A DNA stretch of 64,000 nucleotides from Facklamia languida CCUG 37842 (GTDB taxonomy: Bacteria > Bacillota > Bacilli > Lactobacillales > Aerococcaceae): NCBI RefSeq assembly GCF_000245795.1, contig NZ_JH601133.1, positions 1,519,605-1,583,604 of the forward strand, in the 5' to 3' direction. Both the position numbers and the translations under genes were made by a program. Positions 21,712 through 30,217 of the stretch are shown here, piece by piece. Each line of letters begins with the position of its first letter. The stretch's first letter is position 1. A model generated the notes under the pieces. The model saw only the letters and a program-made list of their open reading frames with translations, had not been told where the DNA came from and did not search any database.

Positions 21712-22209
21712 ATGATTACATTTGTTTATGCACAAGACCGCAAGGGAGCGATTGGTTACCGCAATCAATTGCCCTGGCATTTGCCTAATGATTTGAAATT
21801 TTTCAAGGAAGTGACCATGGGCCATACCATGTTGATGGGACGTCATACCTTTGAAGGGATGGAGAAACGGTTATTACCAGGACGCAAAACTGTAGTGATG
21901 ACTTCGAACCCTGATTATGGCCAAGAGATTCCTGAATTAGAAGTGGTTACTAGCGTTGAAGAAGTCCTGGACTTGGCCCAAGACCAAGAATTGATGGTCA
22001 TTGGGGGCGCAGGGGTCTTTAAATCCCTCTGGGACCATGTAGACTTGATTGTTCGCACGGTGATTGATGGGGAGTTTCCAGCGGATGTCTATATGCCTCC
22101 GATTGATCCAGAAGAATTTGAATGCATCAAGTCCAAACCAGGGCGGACGGATGACAAAAATCCATACCCCCATACCTTTGAATGGTGGCAACGGAAATCA
22201 AGTAATTAA
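21712..22209 (+). CDS. folA: Dihydrofolate reductase
   Basis: 165-residue DHFR that regenerates THF from the DHF made by ThyA. MITFVYAQDRKGAIGY, LPWHLPNDLKFFKEVTMG (substrate-binding acid in PND), MGRHTFEGM and MVIGGAGVF are standard. I chose ATG 21712 because AAGGAGG (21699-21705) sits at ideal distance; an ATG at 21694 overlapping the thyA stop would add six residues but has no site. The gene ends at the border of an AT-rich foreign-looking patch. Confidence 0.96.
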   Translation: MITFVYAQDRKGAIGYRNQLPWHLPNDLKFFKEVTMGHTMLMGRHTFEGMEKRLLPGRKTVVMTSNPDYGQEIPELEVVTSVEEVLDLAQDQELMVIGGAGVFKSLWDHVDLIVRTVIDGEFPADVYMPPIDPEEFECIKSKPGRTDDKNPYPHTFEWWQRKSSN

Positions 22210-22242
22210 GGTTCTATAATTTGAGTCAGTGATGCTGTGTAG

Positions 22243-22710
22243 AATGAGAGATTTCGATTTAATTCAAATTGGTGTTATGGCAGTCTTGGGATGGCAAGGG
22301 TGCTATAGAATATAGCTAAAATCATTGATAGTCAAAAATTTCGAGAGATGGCGACTGATGTATTTACTTCATCTATTGGTTACATTAATAGCAGTGAGAT
22401 TTTAAATAATGCAATTTGCTATGGACGGTCTGGAATAATGCTTTTGTTCAATTTGATGTATTTAGATACAGGAAAGATATAGTTTAAAACTATTTCTGAT
22501 AATTCATTTAGAGAAATTGTAAGAGCAGCTTCTAATTCTGAGTATATATTTGTGGAGCGTGACGTATATTTTAGAGGTGTAAACTTTGATAAAGTTATTG
22601 ATTATATTGATTTTGGATTGCTAAATGGTGTTTCAGGGATAGTTCTAGCTTTAATGGCACAAAGGATTGGGGCTTCCTGCCCATTGGATAGAATGTTTTT
22701 TATGCAGTGA
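22243..22710 (+). pseudogene. Broken lanthipeptide cyclase (LanC) C-terminal fragment
   Basis: One reading frame with stops at 22306 and 22480 encodes pieces of a LanC-like protein. NWCYGSLG (22267 on) matches the LanC Trp-Cys-Tyr-Gly zinc-ligand motif. NNAICYGRSGIMLL (about 22410-22450) matches the second CHG motif, but the zinc-binding His is Tyr here. FGLLNGVSGIVLAL (about 22610) resembles the final LanC repeat. Only about 155 codons of an expected 400 remain, with no start, no dehydratase gene and no precursor nearby. AT-rich compared with folA. It is followed 29 bases later by an MFS gene, consistent with the remains of a lantibiotic locus. LanC assignment is by motif recognition, not alignment. 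Confidence 0.72.
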
Positions 22711-22739
22711 AGTTTTAAAGTATATACTAATGGAGACAT

Positions 22740-24005
22740 ATGAGAAAGATTCTAAAAAATAAACTATATCTGAAAGTTCTGATTTCAGATTTAATATCAA
22801 ATTTTGGAGATACATTATATTTTATAGCTCTCATGACCTATGTTACGGAGATTAAGGACAGTAATTTAGCCATTTCAATCGTAAATATATCAGAGACTAT
22901 ACCTATCTTATTTACAATATTTTTTGGTATCATTGCAGATAGAACGCTTAATAAAGTGGAGATGATTATTAAAACGTTATGGCTACGGGTGGTTCTATAT
23001 TTATTGGTTGCTGTGGTTATGAATTTTAAGCCATCTATTATAGTAGTCATATTTGCTAGTATAGTTAACCTTATTGCAGATACATTGGGACAATTTGAAA
23101 ATGGCCTTTTCTATCCAATATCTAATCGAATAGTGAAAAAGTCAGAAAGAGAAGAAACTATGGCGTTTAGGCAGACAGTTGTTTCTACGATGAATATTGT
23201 AAATCAATCATTTGGGGCGTTTTTTATCACTATTCTAAGTTTTTCTCACTTAGCTTTTATAAATTCTCTAACTTTTGCTATTAGCCTGTTAATTATGTTA
23301 GTTATCAAAAATCAGATTAATGATTATTATGAGGAGATGAACTCGACCAGCAAGATATCAAAATTTGATTTTAAATCTTCGTTTTCTGAGGTTGTTTCAA
23401 ATTTAAAGCTCTCAATTAATCATCTATTTAGTATCGGCAACATGAAGGCTGCTTTACTTGTTATACCAATACTTAATGGGAGTTTGGCAATTCTCACGCC
23501 ATTAGTTGTTGTTAATCTTTCTAAAGGTTCTAATTTGACAATTATTAATTCTGCGACTACGATCTCACTTTTGGGCATTAGCACTGTTTCAGGAGGAATA
23601 CTAGGGGGCACTTTAATTCTGATTAGTAAAAAATTTAAAAACCTTTCCATAGGCACCTTGTTAAAAATGAATTTGACCACTGTTTTTCTTTCATTTGTTG
23701 CTTTTTACTTTCAAAATATTTATTTAATTATATTATCATCATTTCTTTCAAGTGTATTAGTTAGTGCATTAAATCCTAAACTGGGGGCTATCATATTTAA
23801 TAATATTGATGAGACGAAGTTAGCTACAATATTTGGAGGGATGGTGACATATTTCCAAATAGGAGATATTGTATCAAGGTTACTGTTTTCTACCTTAGTG
23901 ATTTACTTACCGTATAGTCATATTGCAGTAATATATATGTCATTAGTTTTTGTGGCAATTTTATATACATTTAAGGGTTCAAAGTATATAGAAAGGGAAT
24001 CTTAA
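22740..24005 (+). CDS. MFS-type membrane transporter, probably from a bacteriocin locus
   Basis: 421-residue polytopic protein with about 12 hydrophobic segments. The N-terminal block FGDTLYFIALMTYV and the loop FGIIADRTLNKVEM fit the MFS drug/peptide exporter fold (first cytoplasmic loop GxxxDR). ATG 22740 follows TGGAG. Base composition is far more AT-rich than flanking genes, and it lies directly after a lanC remnant, so transfer together is likely. The incomplete MFS gene at 63658 is a clear homologue (shared KNKxY, ISD, GD, LAIS, ISE, DxTxNK positions). Substrate unknown: export of, or immunity to, a peptide is inference. Confidence 0.82.
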   Translation: MRKILKNKLYLKVLISDLISNFGDTLYFIALMTYVTEIKDSNLAISIVNISETIPILFTIFFGIIADRTLNKVEMIIKTLWLRVVLYLLVAVVMNFKPSIIVVIFASIVNLIADTLGQFENGLFYPISNRIVKKSEREETMAFRQTVVSTMNIVNQSFGAFFITILSFSHLAFINSLTFAISLLIMLVIKNQINDYYEEMNSTSKISKFDFKSSFSEVVSNLKLSINHLFSIGNMKAALLVIPILNGSLAILTPLVVVNLSKGSNLTIINSATTISLLGISTVSGGILGGTLILISKKFKNLSIGTLLKMNLTTVFLSFVAFYFQNIYLIILSSFLSSVLVSALNPKLGAIIFNNIDETKLATIFGGMVTYFQIGDIVSRLLFSTLVIYLPYSHIAVIYMSLVFVAILYTFKGSKYIERES

Positions 24006-24511
24006 TTAGTTAAATAATTATAGTTTCTGAAAGGTTGATATAATATGTTGGAGTATAAGTAGAGATAAGTTTTGAAATTTTAGTTTCTAATATTCACTAG
24101 TTTGTAATTTTATATAGTTTTTCCCATATATCATTAAGAAATATCGCAGGAATAAGTACTGACTTTAAATTACATAAGTTTCAGAAATATGATTTTTGGA
24201 CAACCTTTAGGTACAAATAGTAAAGTAACCTGTTAATTTTTCTATTTAACGGTCATAAAAATCCTGAATTTATCTATATCTGTCAAAATTACTTTTTTTT
24301 TGAAAAATTAGGAGCCCCTTCCTTATTCTTTTATATCACGGCTGTATGTGTCCGGAAGAAAAGAAAAAGAGACCAAGCAACAGCTTGTTGCTTAGTCTAC
24401 TTTCTATACCATCAACCCTATTTGACATAGAGCTGTAATTAAGCAAAGTAAAGTCGCACTGACTCGATGGAAGGAGTGAGTGCGACTTTTTTAGTATTCT
24501 ATGGTTTAGCT
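24006..24511. other. AT-rich gap after the MFS gene
   Basis: About 500 bases of AT-rich sequence, the right edge of the foreign patch, ending in the shared terminator hairpin at 24451-24490. No gene, repeat copy or attachment site could be recognised. Confidence 0.7.
24451..24490. terminator. Bidirectional terminator between MFS and hemolysin-III genes
   Basis: AAGTCGCACT-ACTC paired with GAGT-AGTGCGACTT and followed by a T-run. On the minus strand the stem is followed by TACTTTGC, so it can also end the hemolysin-III transcript. Confidence 0.85.
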
Positions 24512-25180
24512 TTAGACATAACGTAAGATGGATAAGAACATAATGGCTGCACCACCTACGACGAATAAGTGCCAGATGACATGCATCCATCTGTTGTCCT
24601 TCATCCGGTAGAAGATGGTTCCCAGGGAGTAGACAATCCCGCCCAGTGCCAAGAGGAGGACGCCGTTGAATTCGATAGTCTTAATGAGGGGATAGACGAT
24701 CAGAATTCCCAACCAACCCAGGGTGAGGTACATGTAGGTTGAGAGTTTAGGGTAACGGTCAATGGCGATTAATTCAAAGACGATACCCGCTAGGGCTAGG
24801 GTCCAGATTATGGCCAGGAAGAGATAGGCCGTTCGACTTGCTAGAGAGATCATCAGATAAGGCGTATAGGTCCCCGCAATCAGGAGATAGATCGATGAAT
24901 GATCGATCTTTTGGAAGAAGGGGCGGTACTTGGAGAAGGAGAAAGAGTGGTAGAGGGTCGAATTGGTAAAGAGTAAGACGAGGGAGAGGCCATAAATGAT
25001 ATAGGCAACAATTGAAACCCATGATTGGATATGGATCCCTTTTTTAACTAGGAACACTGTGCCGATGATGCTCAACATCGCGGCGATACCGTGGGTGACG
25101 GCATTGAAGACTTCGATGGTGATGAGTTTTCTGCTAGGTATTTCAGGCTGTTTGCCTGACTTTTTTTGTGGGTCAGCCAT
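24512..25180 (-). CDS. Hemolysin III / PAQR-family membrane protein
   Basis: 222-residue seven-helix protein of the HlyIII (TrhA, YqfA, PAQR-like) family. The conserved residues are in EVFNAVTHGIAA, the FTNSTLYHSF motif, QKIDHSSIYLLIAGTYTP and MHVIWHLFVVGGA, where the His and Asp residues form the presumed zinc site. E. coli TrhA affects membrane fluidity; hemolysis by this copy is not implied. Reverse strand, monocistronic, divergent from yozE across a repeat island. Confidence 0.92.
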   Translation of the reverse strand: MADPQKKSGKQPEIPSRKLITIEVFNAVTHGIAAMLSIIGTVFLVKKGIHIQSWVSIVAYIIYGLSLVLLFTNSTLYHSFSFSKYRPFFQKIDHSSIYLLIAGTYTPYLMISLASRTAYLFLAIIWTLALAGIVFELIAIDRYPKLSTYMYLTLGWLGILIVYPLIKTIEFNGVLLLALGGIVYSLGTIFYRMKDNRWMHVIWHLFVVGGAAIMFLSILRYV

Positions 25181-25342
25181 TGGGCTAGCCTCCTTTTTGT
25201 CTGTTTATTCGTGACATTATTGTAGCAATTTGATCTAAATTTTACCAAGGATAGGCTTTCTTGTTATGAAAAGATAATGGTTTGGACTTTTAAATGATAG
25301 AGGAATACATTATAAATTAATACTTTTGAGAAAGAAAAACAT

Positions 25343-25507
25343 AAGAGTAGGAAGTGTTGAAGGGATCATCACAAGGGACCGCCCTTCAAAGCAGAGCTTT
25401 TCCGGGCTAGGCCCACTAGGCAATGCCTAGACGGTAAACCGTAAGGCATTGCACGCTACGTGGCCCTTCCTCTTTCCTGTGATGATCCTTCAACACTTCC
25501 TGCTCTT
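25343..25507 (+). repeat. Nested-palindrome repeat with a locus-specific outer stem
   Basis: Outer arm AAGAG.AGGAAGTGTTGAAGG then GATCATCACA pairs with TGTGATGATCC and TTCAACACTTCC.GCTCTT almost perfectly over 30 bases, unlike any other copy, around the common core (TTTTCCGGGCTAGGCCCAC, ACGGTAAACCGT). Confidence 0.9.
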
Positions 25508-25662
25508 TATTTTTGCCTTTGGTAAATTTATTTAGATACTATCATTTAAAAGAAGGCTGGATTTAACGATTAGTCGACTTGGTTTAAAGGATATATTAAC
25601 TAGGCGATCAAATAATCATAAAAATACTTGAGGATCAATCAAAAGACAAATAAGGCAAGGTA

Positions 25663-25744
25663 ATCGTCAATAAGACAGGTCCCTCTTCTTAATCATAGGG
25701 GGCCGTCCTTCAAAGCAGAGCTTTTCCGGGCTAGGCCCACTGGG
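25663..25744 (+). repeat. Truncated nested-palindrome repeat
   Basis: Outer left arm (CGTCAATAAGACAGG, TTAATCATAGG), side hairpin (TTCAAAGCAGAGCTTTTCC) and GGGCTAGGCCCACTGGG, then jumps to GATTAAG; the apical hairpin is lacking. Confidence 0.8.
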
Positions 25745-25784
25745 ATTAAGTGATGCAATATAATAAAAAATAAAAGGCAGGGTA

Positions 25785-25957
25785 CCATCAATTAGGCAGG
25801 TTCCAAGGCTTATCATAGGGGACCGCCCTCCAAAACAGAGTTTTTCCGGGCTAGGCCCACTAGGCAATGCCTAAACGGTAAACCGTAAGGCATTGCACGC
25901 TACGTGGATTGTCCTTACTCCCATGATTAAATAGTGAGACCTGCCTTTTATTGACGG
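25785..25957 (+). repeat. Nested-palindrome repeat, full copy
   Basis: Forward copy. The side hairpin reads CCAAAACAGAGTTTTTCC where other copies have CAAAGC ... GCTTTTCC: both sides changed together. The second stem is mismatched (GGCCCAC on the left against GTGGATT on the right), suggesting recombination between subtypes. Confidence 0.88.
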
Positions 25958-26396
25958 ATTCTATGTTTTAAGTTCATGTCTTTTAAATTCATCCAGTTGC
26001 CAAAAAAGAAAAAATGAATAAAGACTGCCAATATAATGACTGGGTCTTATAATTTATCGACCCTTACTTTTGATGATAAGAAGGTTAGCATTCATTTTTT
26101 AAAGAACAAACAAATATATAAGAGTCCTTGCTCTTATCGCTTCACTTCAAGAATAGGGATTAAAAATAAGATTAGAAAGAAGTCTTACCGATTTTGTCAT
26201 AATAAGAAGGGCAAGATGTCTTGGATACCATCATAGCTAATATTTGCTAGTTCATATTTAAAATGTTCTTTATTTTAGCTTACCTTTAATTTATTGCTCT
26301 ATAAATACGGTATGAAGGATAGTAAATAATAATTTTAATCGCTAGATCAGTAAGGATGTTTACCAATATTTGAACAAGACCAAGAATAAATATAAG

Positions 26397-26551
26397 AAGG
26401 CAGTCTCAATGCTTAATCAAAGGACAGTGGACGATCCACGTAGCTTGCAAGGCCTTACGGTTTACCGTTTAGGCCTTGCCTAGTGGATCGAGCCCGGAAA
26501 AGCTTGGCTTTGGAGGGCGGTCCCCTTTAATTAAGCATTGGGAACTGCCTT
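26397..26551 (-). repeat. Nested-palindrome repeat, inverted, with compensated apical stem
   Basis: Outer arms AAGGCAGT, AATGCTTAATCAAAGG pair with CCTTTAATTAAGCATT, AACTGCCTT. The apical stem is GCAAGGCC/GGCCTTGC where other copies have GCAATGCC/GGCATTGC. A T-run follows, so it can terminate transcription rightwards. Confidence 0.88.
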
Positions 26552-26757
26552 TTTTTATGTGTTTTTATTCTTATATATCATCATGAAATGATACTTGATC
26601 CAGGGATATTTTGATAGGCATGACAGTGAGCCTTTATGCCTTGCCCTTGACCAGCCAATAAGGATCAGAGCCTAGACTTTCAATAGACCCTGGTTCAATG
26701 GTATACTAGGGATAATTTAAGACTTGTAAGATTAGAATGAAGAAGAGGAGGGATTAA

Positions 26758-26976
26758 GTGGGAGCCAGCTTTTATGAATTTATCCTGCGCTATAAGGATG
26801 AAGAAGCCAATGACCCCATGAGTCGTTTGGCTAATCAAATTAGTCAAGACCGGACCTTTCCCAAGCAGAGTCAAGACTTTGACCAATTGTCGACTTATAT
26901 GGAACAGAATAGTGATTATAGCCGGATGTTAACCCTGTTTGATGATGCTTGGCAGACATTTCAAGAAATATCTTAA
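26758..26976 (+). CDS. yozE: YozE family (UPF0346) small protein
   Basis: 72-residue protein with the YozE SAM-like fold signature: SFYEFILRYKD, then FPKQSQDFDQLSTYMEQN and a C-terminal LFDDAWQTF. The Bacillus YozE protein has the same blocks at about 75 residues. GTG start at 26758 after GAGGAGGG. Function unknown. It is followed 11 bases later by deoD, and the promoter is the extended -10 TGGTATACT at 26699-26707. Confidence 0.9.
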   Translation: MGASFYEFILRYKDEEANDPMSRLANQISQDRTFPKQSQDFDQLSTYMEQNSDYSRMLTLFDDAWQTFQEIS

Positions 26977-26987
26977 GGAGGATAACG

Positions 26988-27716
26988 ATGAGTACTCATA
27001 TCAATGCACAAGCCGGAGCGATTGCACCTTATGTCCTATTTCCTGGTGATCCTTTACGGGCTAAGTTTATCGCTGAGACCTATTTGGAAAATGTCACCCA
27101 ATATAATGACGTTCGAAATATGTTCGGCTATACCGGAGACTACCAAGGGGTAAAAGTCTCTGTACAAGGATCGGGGATGGGGATCCCTTCTGCCACGATC
27201 TATGCCGAAGAACTCTACCGTGATTATGATGTAGCAGCTATTATTCGTGTGGGTTCCGCTGGGGGCTTACAGGAGAAGGTCAAGGTGCGCGACTTGGTGA
27301 TTGGCCAAGGGGCAACAACCGACTCCAGTGTGCTCAATAATATTTTTGATGGGCAAGTTTTTTTTGCGGCTTTAGCTTCCTTTGACCTCTTAGACACGGC
27401 TTATCATATTGCCCAAGAAAAGTCACTCCAAGGCGGTTTGCACGTTGGCAATATCCTATCCAGTGACCGCTTCTATAATGAAGAACTAGATAAGCAGAAG
27501 TTGGCAGACTATGGGGTCTTAGCAGTTGAGATGGAAGCGGCTGGACTTTATGCCTTAGCGAATAAATATCAACGCCAAGCCTTAGCAATCTGTACCATCT
27601 CGGACCAGATTCTGACGGGTGAGGAGACAAGTGCCCAAGAAAGAGAGCAGACCTTCACGGACATGATGGAAGTTGCCTTGGAGACCGTGGTCGCCATGAG
27701 TCAAGGGAAGAAGTAA
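26988..27716 (+). CDS. deoD: Purine-nucleoside phosphorylase DeoD
   Basis: 242-residue hexameric PNP of the NP-I family that phosphorolyses purine (deoxy)nucleosides to base and (deoxy)ribose-1-phosphate. STHINAQAGAIAPYVLFPGDP, GSGMGIPSATIY, VGSAGGLQEKVKV and VEMEAAGLYALA (EMEAAG, ribose binding) are present. I chose ATG 26988 since AAGGAGG lies at 26975-26981; a longer frame from 26949 would run back into yozE. Operon with yozE upstream and ctpA five bases downstream. Confidence 0.96.
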   Translation: MSTHINAQAGAIAPYVLFPGDPLRAKFIAETYLENVTQYNDVRNMFGYTGDYQGVKVSVQGSGMGIPSATIYAEELYRDYDVAAIIRVGSAGGLQEKVKVRDLVIGQGATTDSSVLNNIFDGQVFFAALASFDLLDTAYHIAQEKSLQGGLHVGNILSSDRFYNEELDKQKLADYGVLAVEMEAAGLYALANKYQRQALAICTISDQILTGEETSAQEREQTFTDMMEVALETVVAMSQGKK

Positions 27717-27721
27717 TCATT

Positions 27722-29221
27722 ATGATCCAAATCGATAAATCACGCAAACCACACCAAACGAAAAAATCAACCCAGTCAGGCGCTGCTGGTTCCAAGAACT
27801 GGGCCTGGTTGGTTCGAGTCTTGGCTGTCTTGGCCCTCATCGGGATCTTTGTGAACCCGACCTCCAGTGTTCAAGCCCTAGACTGGTTCAAGGAGAGCAT
27901 GGGAGTCAAAGAAGATGACCAACTCACTAAACAGGACTTGCAGACCTTGCAAGAAGTCTACCAGACCATTCAAAAGTACTATATCGAGGAAGTCGATAAG
28001 GAAAGCCTGATGCAAGGAGCCTTGAAGGGGATGGTTCAGGCCCTAGAAGAACCCTATTCTGAGTATTTAAGTCCGGAGGAGAGCCAGGCCTTTGATGATA
28101 CGGTTGAGGGTTCCTTTACTGGGATTGGTGTCCAATTTATGATGAAAGACAATCAGGCGACAGTGATTGCGCCGATTGATGGGACTCCCGCTGCCAAGGC
28201 TGGTATCCAGGCAAATGATATCTTTGTCAGCGTGGACGGTGAGCCTCTAGACGGAATGACCTCTAACGAAGTGGTTCAACTGATCCGGGGTCCTGAAGGG
28301 TCGAAGGTGACACTCGAAGTTCAACGAGGGGACTCGCGCTTTGAGGTCGAGTTGACCCGGGCAGAGATTCCGATCACCACGGTTACCAGTGAACTAGACC
28401 CCGACCATCCAGAAGTAGGCTATCTCAAGCTAACCCAATTTGCCTCTACGACCTATGATGAACTGGTTGAAGCCATTACGGATTTAAGGGCAAAAGGAGC
28501 CAAACGCTTTATTTTTGATGTGCGGTATAACCCGGGTGGCTTACTAACGGCTGCCTTGTCGATCTCCAATATGTTCCTTAGCGATGGTCAAGTGATTATG
28601 CAGACGGTCGAGAAAGGTAAAGAACCGCAAGAATATCAAGCGACCGATGCGAATTTGGGCGACTTTCAAGTCGATGAGCCCTATGTGGTCTTGGTCGATG
28701 AGGGATCAGCGTCAGCCAGTGAGATTCTCGCGGCTGCCATCCAGGAGAATACAGATGCTTTGATCGTTGGCAGCAAAACTTTTGGTAAGGGAACCGTTCA
28801 AAATCTAACGACCTTTTCGGAATATGGTGAGTTGAAATTAACCATTGCCAAGTGGCTCACTCCTAAGGGAAATTGGATTCATGACCAGGGACTGGAGCCG
28901 GATGTCAAGGTAGAAATGCCTGCTTTAGCGACAGCTATTCGCTTGAATCCAGAAGAGACCTTGAAGGCGGGCGATGCTTCCGAATTTGTTCGGTCGGCTT
29001 CCTTGATGCTGGATGCTTTAGGTTATGACCTGGCTGAGACCACCTATTTCAATGACCAGATGACCCAAGCGGTTAAGGACTTTCAGAAGGATCATGATTT
29101 GGAGGTGACGGGTGACATTCACTCGACCACCGCTGAAGAATTGATGACCTTATCGCGCGACTATTTGCAAGAGAATGATCCGCAGTATGCCAAGGCCTTA
29201 GATGTCGTGTTAGACCAATAG
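27722..29221 (+). CDS. Carboxyl-terminal processing protease, S41 family
   Basis: 499-residue secreted or membrane-anchored C-terminal protease (CtpA/CtpB type). Signal-anchor helix at about 35-55 (WLVRVLAVLALIGIFV), PDZ domain (about 130-215), then the S41 catalytic domain. Catalytic dyad is Ser331 in GSASASEI and Lys356 in KTFGKGTVQ, 25 residues apart as in characterised enzymes. A C-terminal peptidoglycan-binding domain (SLMLDALGYDL ... FQKDHDLEVTG) suggests cell-wall tethering. It starts five bases after deoD; the ribosome-binding site is weak. Confidence 0.93.
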   Translation: MIQIDKSRKPHQTKKSTQSGAAGSKNWAWLVRVLAVLALIGIFVNPTSSVQALDWFKESMGVKEDDQLTKQDLQTLQEVYQTIQKYYIEEVDKESLMQGALKGMVQALEEPYSEYLSPEESQAFDDTVEGSFTGIGVQFMMKDNQATVIAPIDGTPAAKAGIQANDIFVSVDGEPLDGMTSNEVVQLIRGPEGSKVTLEVQRGDSRFEVELTRAEIPITTVTSELDPDHPEVGYLKLTQFASTTYDELVEAITDLRAKGAKRFIFDVRYNPGGLLTAALSISNMFLSDGQVIMQTVEKGKEPQEYQATDANLGDFQVDEPYVVLVDEGSASASEILAAAIQENTDALIVGSKTFGKGTVQNLTTFSEYGELKLTIAKWLTPKGNWIHDQGLEPDVKVEMPALATAIRLNPEETLKAGDASEFVRSASLMLDALGYDLAETTYFNDQMTQAVKDFQKDHDLEVTGDIHSTTAEELMTLSRDYLQENDPQYAKALDVVLDQ

Positions 29222-29255
29222 ACCAGGCTTTTACATGATCGAGGGATCGAGTTAG

Positions 29256-29292
29256 GAATGCAGTCCTCCAACTGGGAACTGCATTCTTCCTT
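29256..29292 (+). terminator. Terminator after ctpA
   Basis: GAATGCAGT pairs with ACTGCATTC across a 13-base loop, followed by TTCCTTTATT. Nine base pairs with a modest U-tail. Confidence 0.65.
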
Positions 29293-29359
29293 TATTAGTG
29301 GAAGTTTGGGCAATAATAGGCCCTTTTTAAATTACGATAGATGAAATGGAGGCGGTTTG

Positions 29360-30217
29360 ATGTATCAAATCCAATGGTATCCCGGCCACATGGCCAAGGC
29401 CCGCCGGGAGGCAGAAGAGAAGTTAAAATTAGTCGACCTGGTGATTGAGTTGGTCGATGCACGAATTCCTGAATCCAGTCGCAACCCCATGATTGCGGAA
29501 ATTATTAGCCAGAAGCCTTCGATTCTGGTCTTGAATAAGCAGGATTTAGCTGATAAGCAGATGACCCAAGCCTGGCTGTCCTACTACCAAGACCAAGGAC
29601 AAGTGGCCCTGGCGATTGATGCCCAACACCAAAAAGGGCTCAAGCCCCTACAAAAAGCCTGTCAGGACTTGATGGCGGATTATTTTGCCAAGCAGAAGGC
29701 GAGGGGAGTCAAGCCGCGCGCGATCCGGCTGATGATCCTAGGGATTCCCAATGTGGGCAAGTCGACCCTGATTAACCGCTTTGTCGGTAAGAACCAGGCG
29801 CAAACTGGCAACAAGCCAGGAGTAACTAAAGCCCAGCGGTGGTTGAAGCTGGGTAAGGAATTTGAACTTTTGGATACGCCAGGTATCTTGTGGCCCAAGT
29901 TTGAGGACCCTCAGACGGGCATTCATCTGGCCTTGACAGGCGCCATTAAAGACCAGTTGATCGAGATGCAGGAATTGGCCCTGGCCTTTATTCCTCATCT
30001 GCAACAATTCTATCCCCATGTTTTAGAAGAAGTGTATGGCTTGACGTCAAGTAATGAAATGGATCCTGCCACGGTATTGACCGATCTGACCCAAAGATTA
30101 GGGCTCAACCAGGACTATCCCAAAGCCGCAGAGCGGTTGATCTTTGACTTTAGGCAGAAGAAGTTAGGAGCGATTACTTTGGACCGGCCGATGGAGGACC
30201 TTCATGTTGGAGAATAA
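29360..30217 (+). CDS. rbgA: Ribosome biogenesis GTPase RbgA (YlqF)
   Basis: 285-residue circularly permuted GTPase needed for late 50S assembly. It starts MYQIQWYPGHMAKARRE, the RbgA/YlqF signature. The permuted G-motif order is visible: G4 LVLNKQDL comes before G1 GIPNVGKSTLINRF and G3 LLDTPGILWP. I use ATG 29360, preceded by GGAGGCGG; a TTG three bases upstream is less likely. Its 3' end overlaps rnhB by 14 bases, the usual ylqF-rnhB pairing. Confidence 0.96.
   Translation: MYQIQWYPGHMAKARREAEEKLKLVDLVIELVDARIPESSRNPMIAEIISQKPSILVLNKQDLADKQMTQAWLSYYQDQGQVALAIDAQHQKGLKPLQKACQDLMADYFAKQKARGVKPRAIRLMILGIPNVGKSTLINRFVGKNQAQTGNKPGVTKAQRWLKLGKEFELLDTPGILWPKFEDPQTGIHLALTGAIKDQLIEMQELALAFIPHLQQFYPHVLEEVYGLTSSNEMDPATVLTDLTQRLGLNQDYPKAAERLIFDFRQKKLGAITLDRPMEDLHVGE

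Larger units (their letters stand above)
25181..26757. other. Gene-free gap: repeat island 2
   Basis: About 1.6 kb containing, left to right, a forward repeat with unusual outer arms (25343-25507), a truncated forward repeat (25663-25744), a full forward repeat (25785-25957), an AT-rich spacer, and an inverted repeat (26397-26551). A 66-codon frame at 26036-26236 in the spacer has no ribosome-binding site or recognisable family and I do not call it. The yozE extended -10 (TGGTATACT, 26699-26707) closes the gap. Confidence 0.8.

Noticed and set aside
25667..25867. Short reverse-strand frame with the repeated peptide PSGPSPEKL..GGRSP, also present near 39745-40023 and 52744-52944
   Set aside because: It is the translation of the nested-palindrome repeat itself (side hairpin and GGGCC region), recurring only because the DNA repeats; no start signals and no continuation into unique protein.
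26036..26236. 66-codon frame in the island 2 spacer
   Set aside because: AT-rich, no ribosome-binding site, Lys/Ser-rich random composition; not called.
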